Shown one piece after another: positions 8,487 to 17,758 of a stretch of 64,000 bases of DNA. Source of the stretch: Clostridia bacterium (GTDB lineage: Bacteria > Bacillota > Clostridia > Christensenellales > Aristaeellaceae); contig JAGBEX010000029.1 of NCBI GenBank assembly GCA_017936765.1, forward strand, positions 38,787 to 102,786. The letters are read 5' to 3'. Below the pieces are notes generated by a model that made no database searches, had not been told where the DNA came from, and saw only the letters and a list, made by a program, of their open reading frames with translations. The position numbers and the translations under genes are program-made. How positions within the stretch are numbered: the first letter of the stretch is position 1; the number at the start of each line of letters is the position of its first letter.

Positions 8487-9140
8487 TTACCCTCTGGGTG
8501 GGATGGTGATGCACACGCCCGCCGTGAACTCGGAGGGTGCCAGGCAGGGATTGGCACGGAGCAGTGCACCCACGGAGATGTTCCATTGCAGGGAAACGGT
8601 TTCCAGGGTTTCATCCTGGGTGAGGGTGTGGGTGGTGGCGCTGGGGCAGGGCTGGTTCTGCTGGGGGACGCACAGCACCTGGCCGGGGGTGAGAGCGTCC
8701 AGGTCGGTGTTGGGGTTGGCCATTTCAATGGTGTGCCGGTTCAGGTCGGCGCTGAGCTGGATATCCGAAATGGTCTCGCCCTCGCTGACCGTGCGGCGGT
8801 CTGCCTCCGGGCAAACGGCCATGTCCTCGTCCATCACGCCGTCCTCCGGGGCGGCGGGCTGATCCAGGCTGTCCTCGGCATCGGGTTCCTCGGGGGAGGG
8901 CATGACCTCCGGCGCAGGGGTGATGAGGGGCGGCTGGGGTGCGTCGTCCTCCTCCATGGGGATGCACAGCACGTCGCCCACCATCAATCGGGCAGGGTTG
9001 ATATCCGCATTGGCCTCCAGCAGGTCGCGCAGGGGTACGCCCAGGCGGTGGGCAATGAGGTAGAAGCTGTCGCCCCGGCGAACGGTGTATTCGTAGCCGC
9101 AAACCTTGTCCTGGGGCGCACGGGTGGTGGTATCGGTCAT
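8487..9140 (-). CDS. Triple-LysM protein without a signal peptide
   Basis: A protein of 217 residues with three LysM modules: about 16-60 (YTVRRGDSFYLIAHRLGVPL), 115-160 (VSEGETISDIQLSADLN) and 170-215 (HTLTQDETLETVSLQWNISV). An acidic, proline-rich spacer separates the first two. LysM modules bind the N-acetylglucosamine of peptidoglycan. With no export signal or catalytic domain, the nearest known analogues are spore-coat or cortex morphogenetic proteins of the SafA kind; that is inference. The start follows AAAGGAG. It is separated by a terminator from the VanW gene upstream. Confidence 0.8.
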   Translation of the reverse strand: MTDTTTRAPQDKVCGYEYTVRRGDSFYLIAHRLGVPLRDLLEANADINPARLMVGDVLCIPMEEDDAPQPPLITPAPEVMPSPEEPDAEDSLDQPAAPEDGVMDEDMAVCPEADRRTVSEGETISDIQLSADLNRHTIEMANPNTDLDALTPGQVLCVPQQNQPCPSATTHTLTQDETLETVSLQWNISVGALLRANPCLAPSEFTAGVCITIPPRG

Positions 9141-9207
9141 GATGGATGCTCCTTTCTTTGCAGGTGCTGGTGGAGCATATGCAGGGAAGGGGCGACTTAG
9201 ACGCAGG

Positions 9208-9234
9208 AAAGGGACTGCATGGTGCAGTCCCTTT
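9208..9234 (-). terminator. Terminator of the VanW/YoaR gene
   Basis: A 12-bp stem, AAAGGGACTGCA with TGCAGTCCCTTT, and a 3-base loop, immediately after the stop at 9237 on the minus strand. The T run is short. Confidence 0.6.
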
Positions 9235-9236
9235 GC

Positions 9237-11048
9237 TTATTCCTCGCGGGTCTTGATGCCCACGTAGACCGTTTTCTGCTTGGGTTCGTAGCGGTCGGTG
9301 TACATATGGATGCGCTCGGTTTCCACGCCGTCCACATATTTCACCGTCCAGCTGTCCACCACATAGCCCTCGGCGGCCTCCTGGTAGACGTGTTCCTCGT
9401 CGGTGTAGGTGACGTAGGTCTCCTTCTTATCCCGGATGGTTTTGGTTTCCTCCGGGGGCTGAAGCACCTCTGTGGTGGCGGCCTCCAGCTTGTAGGAAAC
9501 ATTGCCCATGTCCTCGCCGTAGATGGACACCTTGGCCACCCAGCGCTTGCGGTTGTCCGGGTCGGTCTGCACGGCGGAGACGATGTAGATGGGGTAGTTG
9601 GTGTTGTTCTTGAAGGCGAAGTCGATCTTGCGGTTCTTGCTCCAGAACACGGTGGCGTCCAGACCCATATCGGTGTAGTTTACCGGCAGGGAGTGCTGCT
9701 CGCGCTTGGTGATCTGCATCCCGGCATTCACAGCAGCCTGATAAACGGTGCTGCTGGCCTGGCACACGCCGCCGCCGATGCCCATGGTCTGCTCGCCATA
9801 GGCGTATTCAATGGCCTCGTAGAAGCCATTCTCCACGCTGCGCGCACCCACGCTGCCATTGAAGCTGAACTGCTCGCCGGGCTTGACGATGGTGCCGCTG
9901 ATGAGCTGGAAGGCACGGCGGATGTTGTTGGTGCGGTTCTCGGTGCTGCGGGTGGAGATCTTGGTGCTGGCGCTGCCGCGCAGGGTCACCAGCTTTTGCA
10001 GATCGGCCACGGTGACCTGGGGCTGGATGATATCCGGCTCGATCTCGATGCTGCCGCTTTCCAGGGTGGAGACCATCTGGTAGATCTTCTGCTTGATGGG
10101 GTTGGTGTCCAGGCTGCGGCCCACCACTTCCTCGCGGAAGGTGAAAGGGTTCGTCGTATTCTGGGGATTGAACTCGATCAGCGCGGCATCCTGGGGTGCG
10201 CGGTAGACCTTGGTGCGGATCTCGGAAAGCACATTGTCCACCACGGAGGTATCGCCGCTGGGCAGGGCTGAGTAAGCGTGATAGGGGGTCTGGGCCAGCT
10301 CTTCCATGGCGGCCAGGCGCTGGTGGGCGTCACCGGTGTGGCCCTGGCTCCAGGCCTGGTTCAGCTGCTCGTATACGTCCACCTTCATGCCCAGCTGGCT
10401 GGCGTTCAGCTCGGTGACCAGCTGCCCCTGGAAGGTTAGCTTCACCGACCAGGCGTTGTTGCGCTGCTGTGCCTTGGCGGTCACGGCATTCACGGCCTCC
10501 TGCTGGGTCATGCCACCCAGATGGATGCCGTCCACATACACGTTCTGGCAGAACACATTGTCGAAGGAGGCCACGTAGCTTTGCAGCTGCTGTTCCTCGT
10601 GGGCGTTTTTGCCCAGGATGCCCGCCACCACCAGTCCGGCAATGACAACGAGGGCAAGGAGGAGAAGCTTCCAGTTGAAGCCGGGCTTCTTGGCACCGGA
10701 GCCACCCTTGGGGGGCTGCTGCGGCGGCTGATAGCCACGGGTGGTGCTTTGCTGCTTCTGGGCGTGGTTCCATTGCCCGGTGGGCTGCTGGGGGTGATAG
10801 CCCCGGCCGTAGTTCTGCTGCTGGGGCGGCGCCTGCCAGGTTTGCTGATAGCCCTGGGGCGGCATCTGCTGTGCCTGGGGCGGAATACCCTGGCGGGGCT
10901 GATAGCCCGGCTGGGGTGCTGCATTTTGCTGATACACAGGCTGCTGCCAGCCCTGGACGGAAGACGGCTGACTTTCCTGAACATAGCGGTCGCTGCGGCG
11001 ACGGCGTTCCTGGGGTTGCTGGGGCGTATAGCCATTGTTGGGGTACAT
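9237..11048 (-). CDS. VanW/YoaR-like membrane protein with a disordered Gln/Pro/Tyr-rich N-terminal tail
   Basis: The start is taken as the ATG at 11048, six bases after AAAGGAGG, rather than one six codons upstream. The protein is 603 residues long. It has a cytoplasmic tail (1-125) rich in Q, P, G, Y and R; a membrane segment (about 128-150, WKLLLLALVVIAGLVVAGIL); one or two peptidoglycan-binding-4-like domains (about 165-380); and a VanW domain (about 385-500, GIGGGVCQASSTVYQAA). A C-terminal beta-rich tail recalls G5 domains. The layout matches YoaR-type envelope proteins. The tail resembles that of the unrelated protein at 15844-17349. Function is unknown; wall attachment is inferred from the domains. 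Confidence 0.85.
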   Translation of the reverse strand: MYPNNGYTPQQPQERRRRSDRYVQESQPSSVQGWQQPVYQQNAAPQPGYQPRQGIPPQAQQMPPQGYQQTWQAPPQQQNYGRGYHPQQPTGQWNHAQKQQSTTRGYQPPQQPPKGGSGAKKPGFNWKLLLLALVVIAGLVVAGILGKNAHEEQQLQSYVASFDNVFCQNVYVDGIHLGGMTQQEAVNAVTAKAQQRNNAWSVKLTFQGQLVTELNASQLGMKVDVYEQLNQAWSQGHTGDAHQRLAAMEELAQTPYHAYSALPSGDTSVVDNVLSEIRTKVYRAPQDAALIEFNPQNTTNPFTFREEVVGRSLDTNPIKQKIYQMVSTLESGSIEIEPDIIQPQVTVADLQKLVTLRGSASTKISTRSTENRTNNIRRAFQLISGTIVKPGEQFSFNGSVGARSVENGFYEAIEYAYGEQTMGIGGGVCQASSTVYQAAVNAGMQITKREQHSLPVNYTDMGLDATVFWSKNRKIDFAFKNNTNYPIYIVSAVQTDPDNRKRWVAKVSIYGEDMGNVSYKLEAATTEVLQPPEETKTIRDKKETYVTYTDEEHVYQEAAEGYVVDSWTVKYVDGVETERIHMYTDRYEPKQKTVYVGIKTREE

Positions 11049-11110
11049 CGTCTTCCTCCTTTCCATCTTAATTGACGGATCAACTTACGTTTTTTTCACA
11101 TTTGAGCAAA

Positions 11111-11941
11111 TTATTCTTTTTGCAGGGCGTCCATCAGCCGCGCCATGTCCTGGGGTGCCTCCGCCCATTCCTGGCAGATGCAGCCCGGCGCGCCGTGGCC
11201 GTCGCCATCCTTGTGGAAGTCGCTGCCGCCTGTCACCAGGAGGCCCATGCTGCGCACCATGCGCTCCAGGGCGGCGGTGCGCCCCAGCAGGGTAGGGTGA
11301 TAGACCTCCACGCCCATCAGACCTTGGGACTGCCAATGGGCGATCAGCGTGCGCAGGGTGAGGTCGTCCTTGCCCAGCAGGGCAGGGTGAGCCAGCACAG
11401 GCACAAAGCCGCTGCGGCGCATCAGGGGCAGCGCCTCGGCCATGGAGAGTCGCTCCCCGGCGGCGTAGGCGGGTTTGCCTTCGCCAAGGTATTTGTCAAA
11501 GGCCTCCTGCAGGGAGAGAACATACCCCTGCTCCAGCAGCGCCCGGGCGATGTGCGCCCTGCCCAGCGTGCCGGAATAGCCTGCGGTCATGGCGTGCCAG
11601 TTGAGGGGCATCCCCATGCTGGCCAGGCGGCTGACCATGGTCTGGGCGCGGGTGAGGCGCTTGGCGGCCAGGTCGGCCACGGTGCGGCGCAGCTCAGGGG
11701 CGGCGGTGAGGCCGTAGCCCAGCAGGTGCAGGCCGTGCATATCCTTCAGGCTCAGCTCCACGCCGGGGATCACCGGGATAGCCGTACTGACGCCCTGCAG
11801 GGTATCCACACCCTCAAAGGTATCGTGGTCGGTGATGGCCATGGCTGTTACGCCAGTAGACGCAGCGCGCTCCACCAGCAGCGCGGGCGTAAGTACGCCA
11901 TCGCTGTAGGTGGAGTGCATATGTAGATCAGGTCTCATCAT
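11111..11941 (-). CDS. PHP-domain phosphoesterase (YciV/TrpH-like)
   Basis: A protein of 276 residues with the metal-binding motifs of PHP enzymes: [11 protein letters not shown] (7-17), ITDHDTFEG (about 36-44), PGVELS, VLAHPALLG and GSDFHKDG. Relatives include the 3',5'-nucleoside bisphosphate phosphatase/RNase AM group, which trims short RNAs or recycles pAp; the exact substrate here is not shown. The start (ATG ATG at 11941-11936) lies inside the end of ftsH with no good ribosome-binding site, so it is likely coupled to ftsH translation. Confidence 0.85.
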   Translation of the reverse strand: MMRPDLHMHSTYSDGVLTPALLVERAASTGVTAMAITDHDTFEGVDTLQGVSTAIPVIPGVELSLKDMHGLHLLGYGLTAAPELRRTVADLAAKRLTRAQTMVSRLASMGMPLNWHAMTAGYSGTLGRAHIARALLEQGYVLSLQEAFDKYLGEGKPAYAAGERLSMAEALPLMRRSGFVPVLAHPALLGKDDLTLRTLIAHWQSQGLMGVEVYHPTLLGRTAALERMVRSMGLLVTGGSDFHKDGDGHGAPGCICQEWAEAPQDMARLMDALQKE

Positions 11942-13922
11942 GGTGTTCTTCGGCAGGCTCCACAGGAAGCTCCACGGCGGGTTCCTCCTTGGCTTCCTCC
12001 TGGGGGATCTCGGCCCCGGCCTGGGGCTTGGTGTCGTCCTCGATCACAGGCACCACGCCGGTCTCCATCAGACCAACGAACTCAGCACGGCTGAGGGTAT
12101 CCTGGGCCAGCAGGGCATCCACCAGCTGGTCGAAGCGCTCACGATTGTCGTCGATGGCCTTCAGCGCCATGGCGTAGCCTTCGTCCAGCAGGCGACGAAC
12201 CTCCTGGTCGATCTTGGCGGCCACCTCTTCGGAATAACCGCGGCTCTGGCCAAACTCCATGCCCACGAACACTTCCTGGTCGCTGTCCAGGTACACCGGG
12301 CCGATCTCGCTGCTCATGCCGAACTGGGTCACCATGCGGCGGCACAGCTCGGTGGCGTGCTTCAGGTCGCTGGTGGCGCCGGTGGAGAACTCGCCCAGGC
12401 CGCGCTCCTCGGCGGCGTGGCCGCCCAGGGTCATGGCGATGCGAGCCATCAGCTGGCTCTGGGTCATCAGGTCGTTTTCCTCGCCGGGGAGGGAGAGGGT
12501 GTGGCCAGCAGCCTGGCCGCGGGGGACGATGGTGACCAGATGCACATCATCGGCACCGGGGGTGAAGTGACCCACCACCGCGTGGCCGGACTCGTGAATG
12601 GCAACCATGCGGCGGTCGCGTTCGGTGACCTTGTGGCTGCGCTTTTCGGGTCCCATCTGCACGCGGGCGATGGCATCGATCAGCAGCTGCTGGGTGATCT
12701 CCTTCTTGCGGGCGCGGGCAGCCAGGATGGCGGCCTCGTTCATCATGTTTTCCAGCTCGGCGCCGGTGGCATAGGGAACACGCTTGGCAATGTTGCGCAG
12801 GTCGATGTCCTTGCTGAGGGGTTTGCCCCGGGAATGCACCTTCAGGATGGCGATGCGGCCCTCCAGGTCAGGGTAATTCACGGTGACCTGACGGTCGAAG
12901 CGGCCGGGACGCAGCAGGGCGGGGTCCAGGATATCGCGGCGGTTGGTGGCAGCCATGACGATCACGCCCTCGTTGATGGCGAAGCCGTCCATTTCCACCA
13001 GCAGCTGGTTCAGGGTCTGCTCGCGCTCGTCGTGGCCGCCGCCCAGACCGGCACCACGGTGACGGCCCACAGCGTCGATCTCGTCGATGAACACGATGGC
13101 GGGAGCGGCCTTCTTGGCCTGCTCAAACAGGTCGCGGACGCGGCTGGCGCCCACGCCGACGAACATTTCAACAAAGTCGGAACCGGAAATGGAGAAGAAA
13201 GGCACACCGGCCTCGCCGGCCACGGCCTTGGCCAGCAGGGTCTTGCCCGTGCCGGGAGGGCCAACCAGCAGCACGCCCTTGGGGATGCGGGCGCCCAGCT
13301 CGGTATAATTCTTGGGATTGCGCAGGAAATCCACCATCTCCTGCAATTCTTCCTTTTCCTCGTCAGCACCGGCCACGTCGGCAAAGGTGATCTTGTTCTT
13401 GGAGGGATCCTGCATCCGGGCGCGGCTGCGGCCGAAGTTCATCACCTTGCTGTTGCCGCCGCCCTGGCTGCGCATCATCAGGAACCAGAACACCAGGAAC
13501 AGCGCCGTGATGATCAGGAAGGGGAGGAAATCGTACCACCAGGGGATGGTCACGGGGGCGCGATATTCCACGGTGAAGCTCAGGTCGCTGACGGAGACCT
13601 CGTCCAGGGGCTTGCCCTGCTTGGTGGCTTCCATCTGGCGCACGGTTTCGATAAAGTCCTCGCCGATGGTGGTCTCAAAGTCGTAATTCTTGTCGGGGAA
13701 ATCCACAGCGGCAACCTTGGTGGTGCTGGTAAGGCCCACCAGGGTGTTGTTGCGGATGGCCACACGGGCCACATCGCCATCCTCGATCATTTCCAGCAGC
13801 TTGGGATATTCAATGCGCTTGCTGACGGGCGTACCCAGGGTGCCGTTGAGCAGAATGGCGATCAGGAGAAAGGTGCCGATCCATACAACGATGCTCAGCA
13901 ATCCTTTGGGAGATTTCTTCAA
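11928..13922 (-). CDS. ftsH: ATP-dependent zinc metalloprotease FtsH
   Basis: A protein of 664 residues. It has two membrane segments (about 7-25 and 127-149) around an extracytoplasmic part, then the AAA domain with GPPGTGKT (221-228), VFIDEID (277-283) and [20 protein letters not shown]. The protease domain has HESGH (443-447). It forms a membrane hexamer that degrades damaged or regulatory proteins. The start codon is TTG at 13922: AAGGAGG lies eight bases upstream and there is no ATG in a usable position. It has its own near-consensus promoter and is followed by the overlapping PHP gene. The order tilS-hpt-ftsH is conserved in Firmicutes. Confidence 0.97.
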   Translation of the reverse strand: MKKSPKGLLSIVVWIGTFLLIAILLNGTLGTPVSKRIEYPKLLEMIEDGDVARVAIRNNTLVGLTSTTKVAAVDFPDKNYDFETTIGEDFIETVRQMEATKQGKPLDEVSVSDLSFTVEYRAPVTIPWWYDFLPFLIITALFLVFWFLMMRSQGGGNSKVMNFGRSRARMQDPSKNKITFADVAGADEEKEELQEMVDFLRNPKNYTELGARIPKGVLLVGPPGTGKTLLAKAVAGEAGVPFFSISGSDFVEMFVGVGASRVRDLFEQAKKAAPAIVFIDEIDAVGRHRGAGLGGGHDEREQTLNQLLVEMDGFAINEGVIVMAATNRRDILDPALLRPGRFDRQVTVNYPDLEGRIAILKVHSRGKPLSKDIDLRNIAKRVPYATGAELENMMNEAAILAARARKKEITQQLLIDAIARVQMGPEKRSHKVTERDRRMVAIHESGHAVVGHFTPGADDVHLVTIVPRGQAAGHTLSLPGEENDLMTQSQLMARIAMTLGGHAAEERGLGEFSTGATSDLKHATELCRRMVTQFGMSSEIGPVYLDSDQEVFVGMEFGQSRGYSEEVAAKIDQEVRRLLDEGYAMALKAIDDNRERFDQLVDALLAQDTLSRAEFVGLMETGVVPVIEDDTKPQAGAEIPQEEAKEEPAVELPVEPAEEHHDET

Positions 13923-13960
13923 AGCCGGGTCCTCCTTCGATGGAAATAAATAACTGAAAC

Positions 13961-13990
13961 ATTATACCATGGTTCACTTGTGAATTGCAA
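13961..13990 (-). promoter_or_regulatory. ftsH promoter
   Basis: Minus strand: TTGCAA (13990-13985), an 18-base spacer and TATAAT (13966-13961), with a TG extension before the -10. It lies between hpt and ftsH, so ftsH can be expressed apart from tilS-hpt. Confidence 0.75.
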
Positions 13991-14004
13991 ATGGAGGCTG
14001 CGGA

Positions 14005-14565
14005 TCATTCGCCGCCGTAGATGCGGGGATGCAGCACACCGATGTCCGGAATGTTGCGGTACTTTTCATCATAGTCCAGGCCGTAGCCCACCACGAATTC
14101 ATCGGGGATGATGAAGCAGTAATAGTCCGCCTTCAGCTCAACGCGGCGGCGGGCAGGCTTATCCAGCAGGGTCACGATCTTGATGGAAGCGGCGCCGCGG
14201 TCGGTGAGCATCTTCTTCAGGTAGGAGAGGGTCATGCCGGAGTCCACGATGTCCTCCACGATCAGCACGTCCTGACCCACGATGTCCCTGTCCAGATCCT
14301 TGAGCACCTTCACCACGCCGGTGGTCTTGGTGGCGCTGCCATAGCTGGAAACAGCCATGAACTCCGTGCGCAGGGGCAGGTCGATCTCACGGATCAGGTC
14401 GCTGTAAAACACCACGGCACCCTTCAGGATGCCGATCACCACGGGGGACTTGCCCTGATAGTCAGCGGTGATCTGCTGACCTAGCTTTTTCACAGCGGCG
14501 TGGATTTCCTCGCGGGTCACCAGCACCTTGGACAGATCGGCATACAGCTTGGCATCGCGTTCCAT
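14005..14565 (-). CDS. hpt: Hypoxanthine phosphoribosyltransferase
   Basis: A protein of 186 residues. The start at 14565 follows AGGAGG. It has the PRPP-binding loop VLIVEDIVDSGMTL, the early ILKGAVVFYSDLIR segment and the C-terminal IPDEFVVGYGLDY of bacterial HPRTs. It converts hypoxanthine or guanine plus PRPP to IMP or GMP in purine salvage. It sits 14 bases behind tilS in the classic tilS-hpt-ftsH order. Confidence 0.95.
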   Translation of the reverse strand: MERDAKLYADLSKVLVTREEIHAAVKKLGQQITADYQGKSPVVIGILKGAVVFYSDLIREIDLPLRTEFMAVSSYGSATKTTGVVKVLKDLDRDIVGQDVLIVEDIVDSGMTLSYLKKMLTDRGAASIKIVTLLDKPARRRVELKADYYCFIIPDEFVVGYGLDYDEKYRNIPDIGVLHPRIYGGE

Positions 14566-14579
14566 GTGGTTGCTCCTCC

Positions 14580-15842
14580 TTATTCCTGCGCCCAGGGCAT
14601 TTCGCCCAGCCAGCGCAGCATGACTTGGTCGGTGGTCGTGTTGAAGGGTGGCACATCGCCAGCGCCTACGCCGGAAACCAGCAGCACCTCGCTGCCGCGG
14701 CACAGGAGCGGCACATGATCCCGGAAGGGAGCGTCCACCCGCTTGTTAACAAAGTAGTCCTGCAGGGATTGGCGGCCACGCTGGCCAAAGGGTCTGATCC
14801 AGTCGCCCGGCTCCCGGGTGCGGAGGGTGCATTCCTCCAGCAGCGCCTTGGGCAGCGCCTGCTGATGGCGGCCATCGCCGGGGGTGGCGGCACCATCGGT
14901 TACCTGATAGGTGACGGGAGAGAGGCACAGCGGCTTGCCCAGCAGATGCAAATGCGTCCAGCCGCAATAGCCATGGCAGTCGCCGGGGAGATTGCATTGG
15001 CTGCCAGCAGGGGCATTCACCAGGGCAGATAACGCTGCTGTTTGCTGGTGGGTCAATCCGCGCTGGACGGAGGCACCACCGGCGTATTGCAGCCACCACA
15101 GCCGCAGCACGCGATTCGCAAGGCCGGCGGGCAGCTGACGCAGGGCGTTCAGCGGCAGGAAGCTGTTCCCGCCGTGCTGCTGCAAAAAGGCCTGGGCGGA
15201 GAGCGTCAGCGCAGCATCGTCCTCCCGGAGAAGGCTGGCGGTGGTCGCCATGCGCTGGGTGGCGCCGGGGGCAAGCTGCTCCATCAGGGGCAGCAACTGG
15301 TGGCGCAGTGCATTGCGCAGGTAGCGGGGATCCTGGTTGGAGGCGTCCTCCCGCCAGGGAATGTTGGCCTGGGTGAGGATATCCCGCAGCTCCTGCCGGG
15401 AGTAGTCCAGCAGCGGGCGCACCACGCGCACACCCAGTACTTCGCTGTCGGCAGCCATGGCGCTCAGACCGGTGAGGCCCGCCCCCCGCAAAAGGTGGAG
15501 CAGCAGGGTCTCGGCCTGGTCGTCCCGGTGGTGGGCCAGGGCAATGGCCTCGGCCTGGCGTTCCTCCATGGCCTGGCGGTAGAAGCCGTAGCGTGCCTGT
15601 CGCGCCCAGTCTTCCCCCGGATGCTCCGGCGGTTGAGCGCGATAGACCAGCAGGGGCAGCTGCCAGCGCTGGCAGATATCCCGCACAAAGGCTTCGTCGG
15701 CATCGGAGGCCTCGCCCCGCAGACCGTGGTTCACATGAACGGCGCATAGGTCGAGATCTTCCCGCTGGCGCAGCAGATGGCACAGCGCCATGGAGTCTGC
15801 CCCGCCGGACAGGCCGATGAGCAGGCGGCGGGGGAGCTTCAT
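14580..15842 (-). CDS. tilS: tRNA(Ile)-lysidine synthase
   Basis: A 420-residue protein with the PP-loop LSGGADSMALCHLL near the N-terminus, VNHGLRG, ALAHHRDDQAETLLLHLLRG, and the RYLRNALRHQLLP region. The C-terminal domain includes a GDWIRPFGQRGRQSLQDYF segment. It makes lysidine at C34 of the tRNA that reads AUA. The start is one base after the stop of the upstream gene (TAAG ATG) and has no clear ribosome-binding site of its own, so translation probably depends on re-initiation after that gene. Confidence 0.95.
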   Translation of the reverse strand: MKLPRRLLIGLSGGADSMALCHLLRQREDLDLCAVHVNHGLRGEASDADEAFVRDICQRWQLPLLVYRAQPPEHPGEDWARQARYGFYRQAMEERQAEAIALAHHRDDQAETLLLHLLRGAGLTGLSAMAADSEVLGVRVVRPLLDYSRQELRDILTQANIPWREDASNQDPRYLRNALRHQLLPLMEQLAPGATQRMATTASLLREDDAALTLSAQAFLQQHGGNSFLPLNALRQLPAGLANRVLRLWWLQYAGGASVQRGLTHQQTAALSALVNAPAGSQCNLPGDCHGYCGWTHLHLLGKPLCLSPVTYQVTDGAATPGDGRHQQALPKALLEECTLRTREPGDWIRPFGQRGRQSLQDYFVNKRVDAPFRDHVPLLCRGSEVLLVSGVGAGDVPPFNTTTDQVMLRWLGEMPWAQE

Positions 15843-15843
15843 C

Positions 15844-17349
15844 TTAATAGACACGGAGGGGAGCGCCGCACTCGGCACAGGGGGTGAGCTTGGCATAGTC
15901 GCCCTCGTTGATCTGGCTGAAGGTGAACTGGCCGTCAAAGGGCAGCCACTTGGGGGCGGTGGACTTGCAGTTCTGGTCGATGTGGTAATAGGAGCCGCCG
16001 CCGGACTTGTTCCAATACAGCACCGTGTTGGCCGAGCCTTCCACCGGGGCGGGCGGGGGTTCGGGGGTGATGTTGATGGTCACGGCTGCGGTGGTCTCCA
16101 CCACGTTGGATTCCAGGGATTCCGGATCCACATACCACACGCCGTCTTCCTTCTTCATAATGACCTGGAAGCGGTACTTTTGCGGATCCTGGCCGTTGCG
16201 CTTGTTGATGTCGGCTACCACGGTCACGGTGCGGGCGGTATCGTTCTCCGTGCCGGAGATCTTTTCCACCTCATACTCCACGGGAATACGGTTTTGCAAG
16301 ATGGAGAACAGCGCCTTGGGCGGCTCCTCCACGCTGCGCTGCCAGCTGGGCGCGCATAGGGTGATCATGTTGTCCTGGTTGTTCACAGACCAGAAGTAGA
16401 AGAAGGACTTCAGCTGCTCCACGGCCTGGCTGGTGAGGCCGGTATCCGGCGCGGCGGTGGGAACTGCGGCGGGGATATCGGTGGCCCAGGTGCCAAGGAC
16501 GTTGCTATTGTTGTTCGTGGTCTGGTTGGTCACGCTGGATGTGGACTGCTGACTGGTGACCTGGTTGCCCTGATTGGCGGGCGTGTTGGTGTCAGCAGTA
16601 CTATCTAAAGGGGGCGTGCCGGTGAGGGCGCTGACCAGCGCCACGATCGCCAGCGCACCATAGACCCCGGTGAAGGTCAGGCGCACATTGGAGGCCACCA
16701 CGGGCTTCACCCACAGGAAAGCCACAGCGGCCACAGCCAGCACCACGAAGATCCACTTCAGCACCGGCAGGCCGGGGAACACCAGGCCAAGGATGAACAG
16801 CACCGGCAGCAAGCCGCAAAGCACCACCATGGCCACGGTCTCCAGCTTGATGGCGGGCTTCTTCATGCCCTGCTGGCGCGGCACAGGCTGGGTGTAGCCA
16901 TAGCCCTGGGGCTGGCCGCCCTGGGGATACTGGTAGCCCTGCTGATAGGGGGACTGGCTCTGCTGGGTGATGGGCTGATAGCCGGGACGCTGCTGATAGT
17001 TGGGGGAGTAATTCTGCTGGGTGTAGCCAAAAGGCTGCTGCTGGGGATAGCCCTGCTGATAACCCCGCTGGGCAGGCTGCTGCTGCGGGTAGCCCTGGGG
17101 CATATTCTGCTGATAGGGCTGCTGATACGCCTGCTGGCCAAAGCCGGGCTGATACCCCTGCTGGGGCTGGTAGCTCTGCTGGGGGTAGCCCTGGGGCTGC
17201 TGCTGGGGATAGCCCTGCTGGTAGCCCTGTTGATAGTTCCCCCGGGGCTGATAGCCGGTTTGCTGGGGCTGCTGGGGGTAGCCATTCTGCGGCTGCCCCT
17301 GCTGATTCCACAGGGGCGTATTTCCGTAGTTTGGACGGCCGTTATTCAT
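15844..17349 (-). CDS. Membrane protein with a Gln/Pro/Gly/Tyr repeat tail and C-terminal cysteine motif
   Basis: A protein of 501 residues starting at 17349 after AAAGGTGAAGG. Residues 1-175 are a low-complexity run of QQGYPQQ-like units. Three membrane segments follow (about 190-265, LETVAMVVLCGLLPVLFILG onward), then a Ser/Thr/Asn-rich spacer and a soluble domain (about 330-440, LKSFFYFWSVNNQDNMITL and FQVIMKKEDGVWYVDPESL). The last 60 residues carry YHIDQNCKS and CAECGAP, like the small C-terminal metal-binding tails of some secreted nucleases. I do not recognise the whole protein. It heads the tilS-hpt unit. Confidence 0.75.
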   Translation of the reverse strand: MNNGRPNYGNTPLWNQQGQPQNGYPQQPQQTGYQPRGNYQQGYQQGYPQQQPQGYPQQSYQPQQGYQPGFGQQAYQQPYQQNMPQGYPQQQPAQRGYQQGYPQQQPFGYTQQNYSPNYQQRPGYQPITQQSQSPYQQGYQYPQGGQPQGYGYTQPVPRQQGMKKPAIKLETVAMVVLCGLLPVLFILGLVFPGLPVLKWIFVVLAVAAVAFLWVKPVVASNVRLTFTGVYGALAIVALVSALTGTPPLDSTADTNTPANQGNQVTSQQSTSSVTNQTTNNNSNVLGTWATDIPAAVPTAAPDTGLTSQAVEQLKSFFYFWSVNNQDNMITLCAPSWQRSVEEPPKALFSILQNRIPVEYEVEKISGTENDTARTVTVVADINKRNGQDPQKYRFQVIMKKEDGVWYVDPESLESNVVETTAAVTINITPEPPPAPVEGSANTVLYWNKSGGGSYYHIDQNCKSTAPKWLPFDGQFTFSQINEGDYAKLTPCAECGAPLRVY

Positions 17350-17463
17350 CCGTATACCTTCACCTTTCTGCCGCTTTGAGGGGCGGCATCCTTCATCCTT
17401 CAAGCACATCCATGCTGAAAAAAAGCGTCGTTAACAGACATGGCTCAACGCCATACATCCATT

Positions 17464-17491
17464 AGTATAACACAGTTTCCTGCCTTGTAAA
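17464..17491 (-). promoter_or_regulatory. Promoter of the tilS-hpt unit
   Basis: Minus strand: TTTACA (17491-17486), 16 bases, TATACT (17469-17464), with a TG one base before the -10. It lies about 115 bases upstream of the start at 17349. Confidence 0.65.
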
Positions 17492-17520
17492 CAGGCATTT
17501 CGTAAAAATATGCCTATTCA

Positions 17521-17712
17521 ACGTTGGTGAAGGACGCAAAACCCCGGAGAGGTGTCGGAGAGGCAATGGTCCATCTAACTTAGCCGTCCGCAAGGACTGC
17601 AATCGTGTAACCCGGCTTTGCCGGGTTCGCGGGGGTTTTCGCCTCTGGCGAAAACATTCCTTACAGATTTGGACGGCCGGGAGCGAAGCGACCAGTCCAA
17701 ATCTGCCAAAAA
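17521..17712. repeat. Stem-loop-rich spacer between two minus-strand units
   Basis: There is no gene here. Hairpins visible: AACCCGGC with GCCGGGTT (near 17608-17627), GTTTTCGCC with GGCGAAAAC (17634-17655), and CAGATTTGGAC with GTCCAAATCTG (near 17664-17705). Together with the fba terminator they form a chain of stem-loops 3' of fba. It has the same design as the chains at 3.5, 19.8 and 45.2 kb but different sequences. Confidence 0.65.
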
Positions 17713-17714
17713 CT

Positions 17715-17748
17715 CAAAAAGATGGATCCCGAAGGATCCATCTTTTTG
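17715..17748 (-). terminator. fba terminator
   Basis: A perfect 15-bp stem (CAAAAAGATGGATCC and its complement) with a 4-base loop, ten bases after the fba stop. The A and T runs make it work in both directions. Confidence 0.85.
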
Positions 17749-17758
17749 AAAGCGCAGC

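Noticed and set aside
11910..13949. Long open frame on the plus strand opposite ftsH
   Set aside because: It mirrors the GC-rich codon pattern of ftsH, has low-complexity His/Gly/Val-rich sequence and no domain. ftsH is certain.
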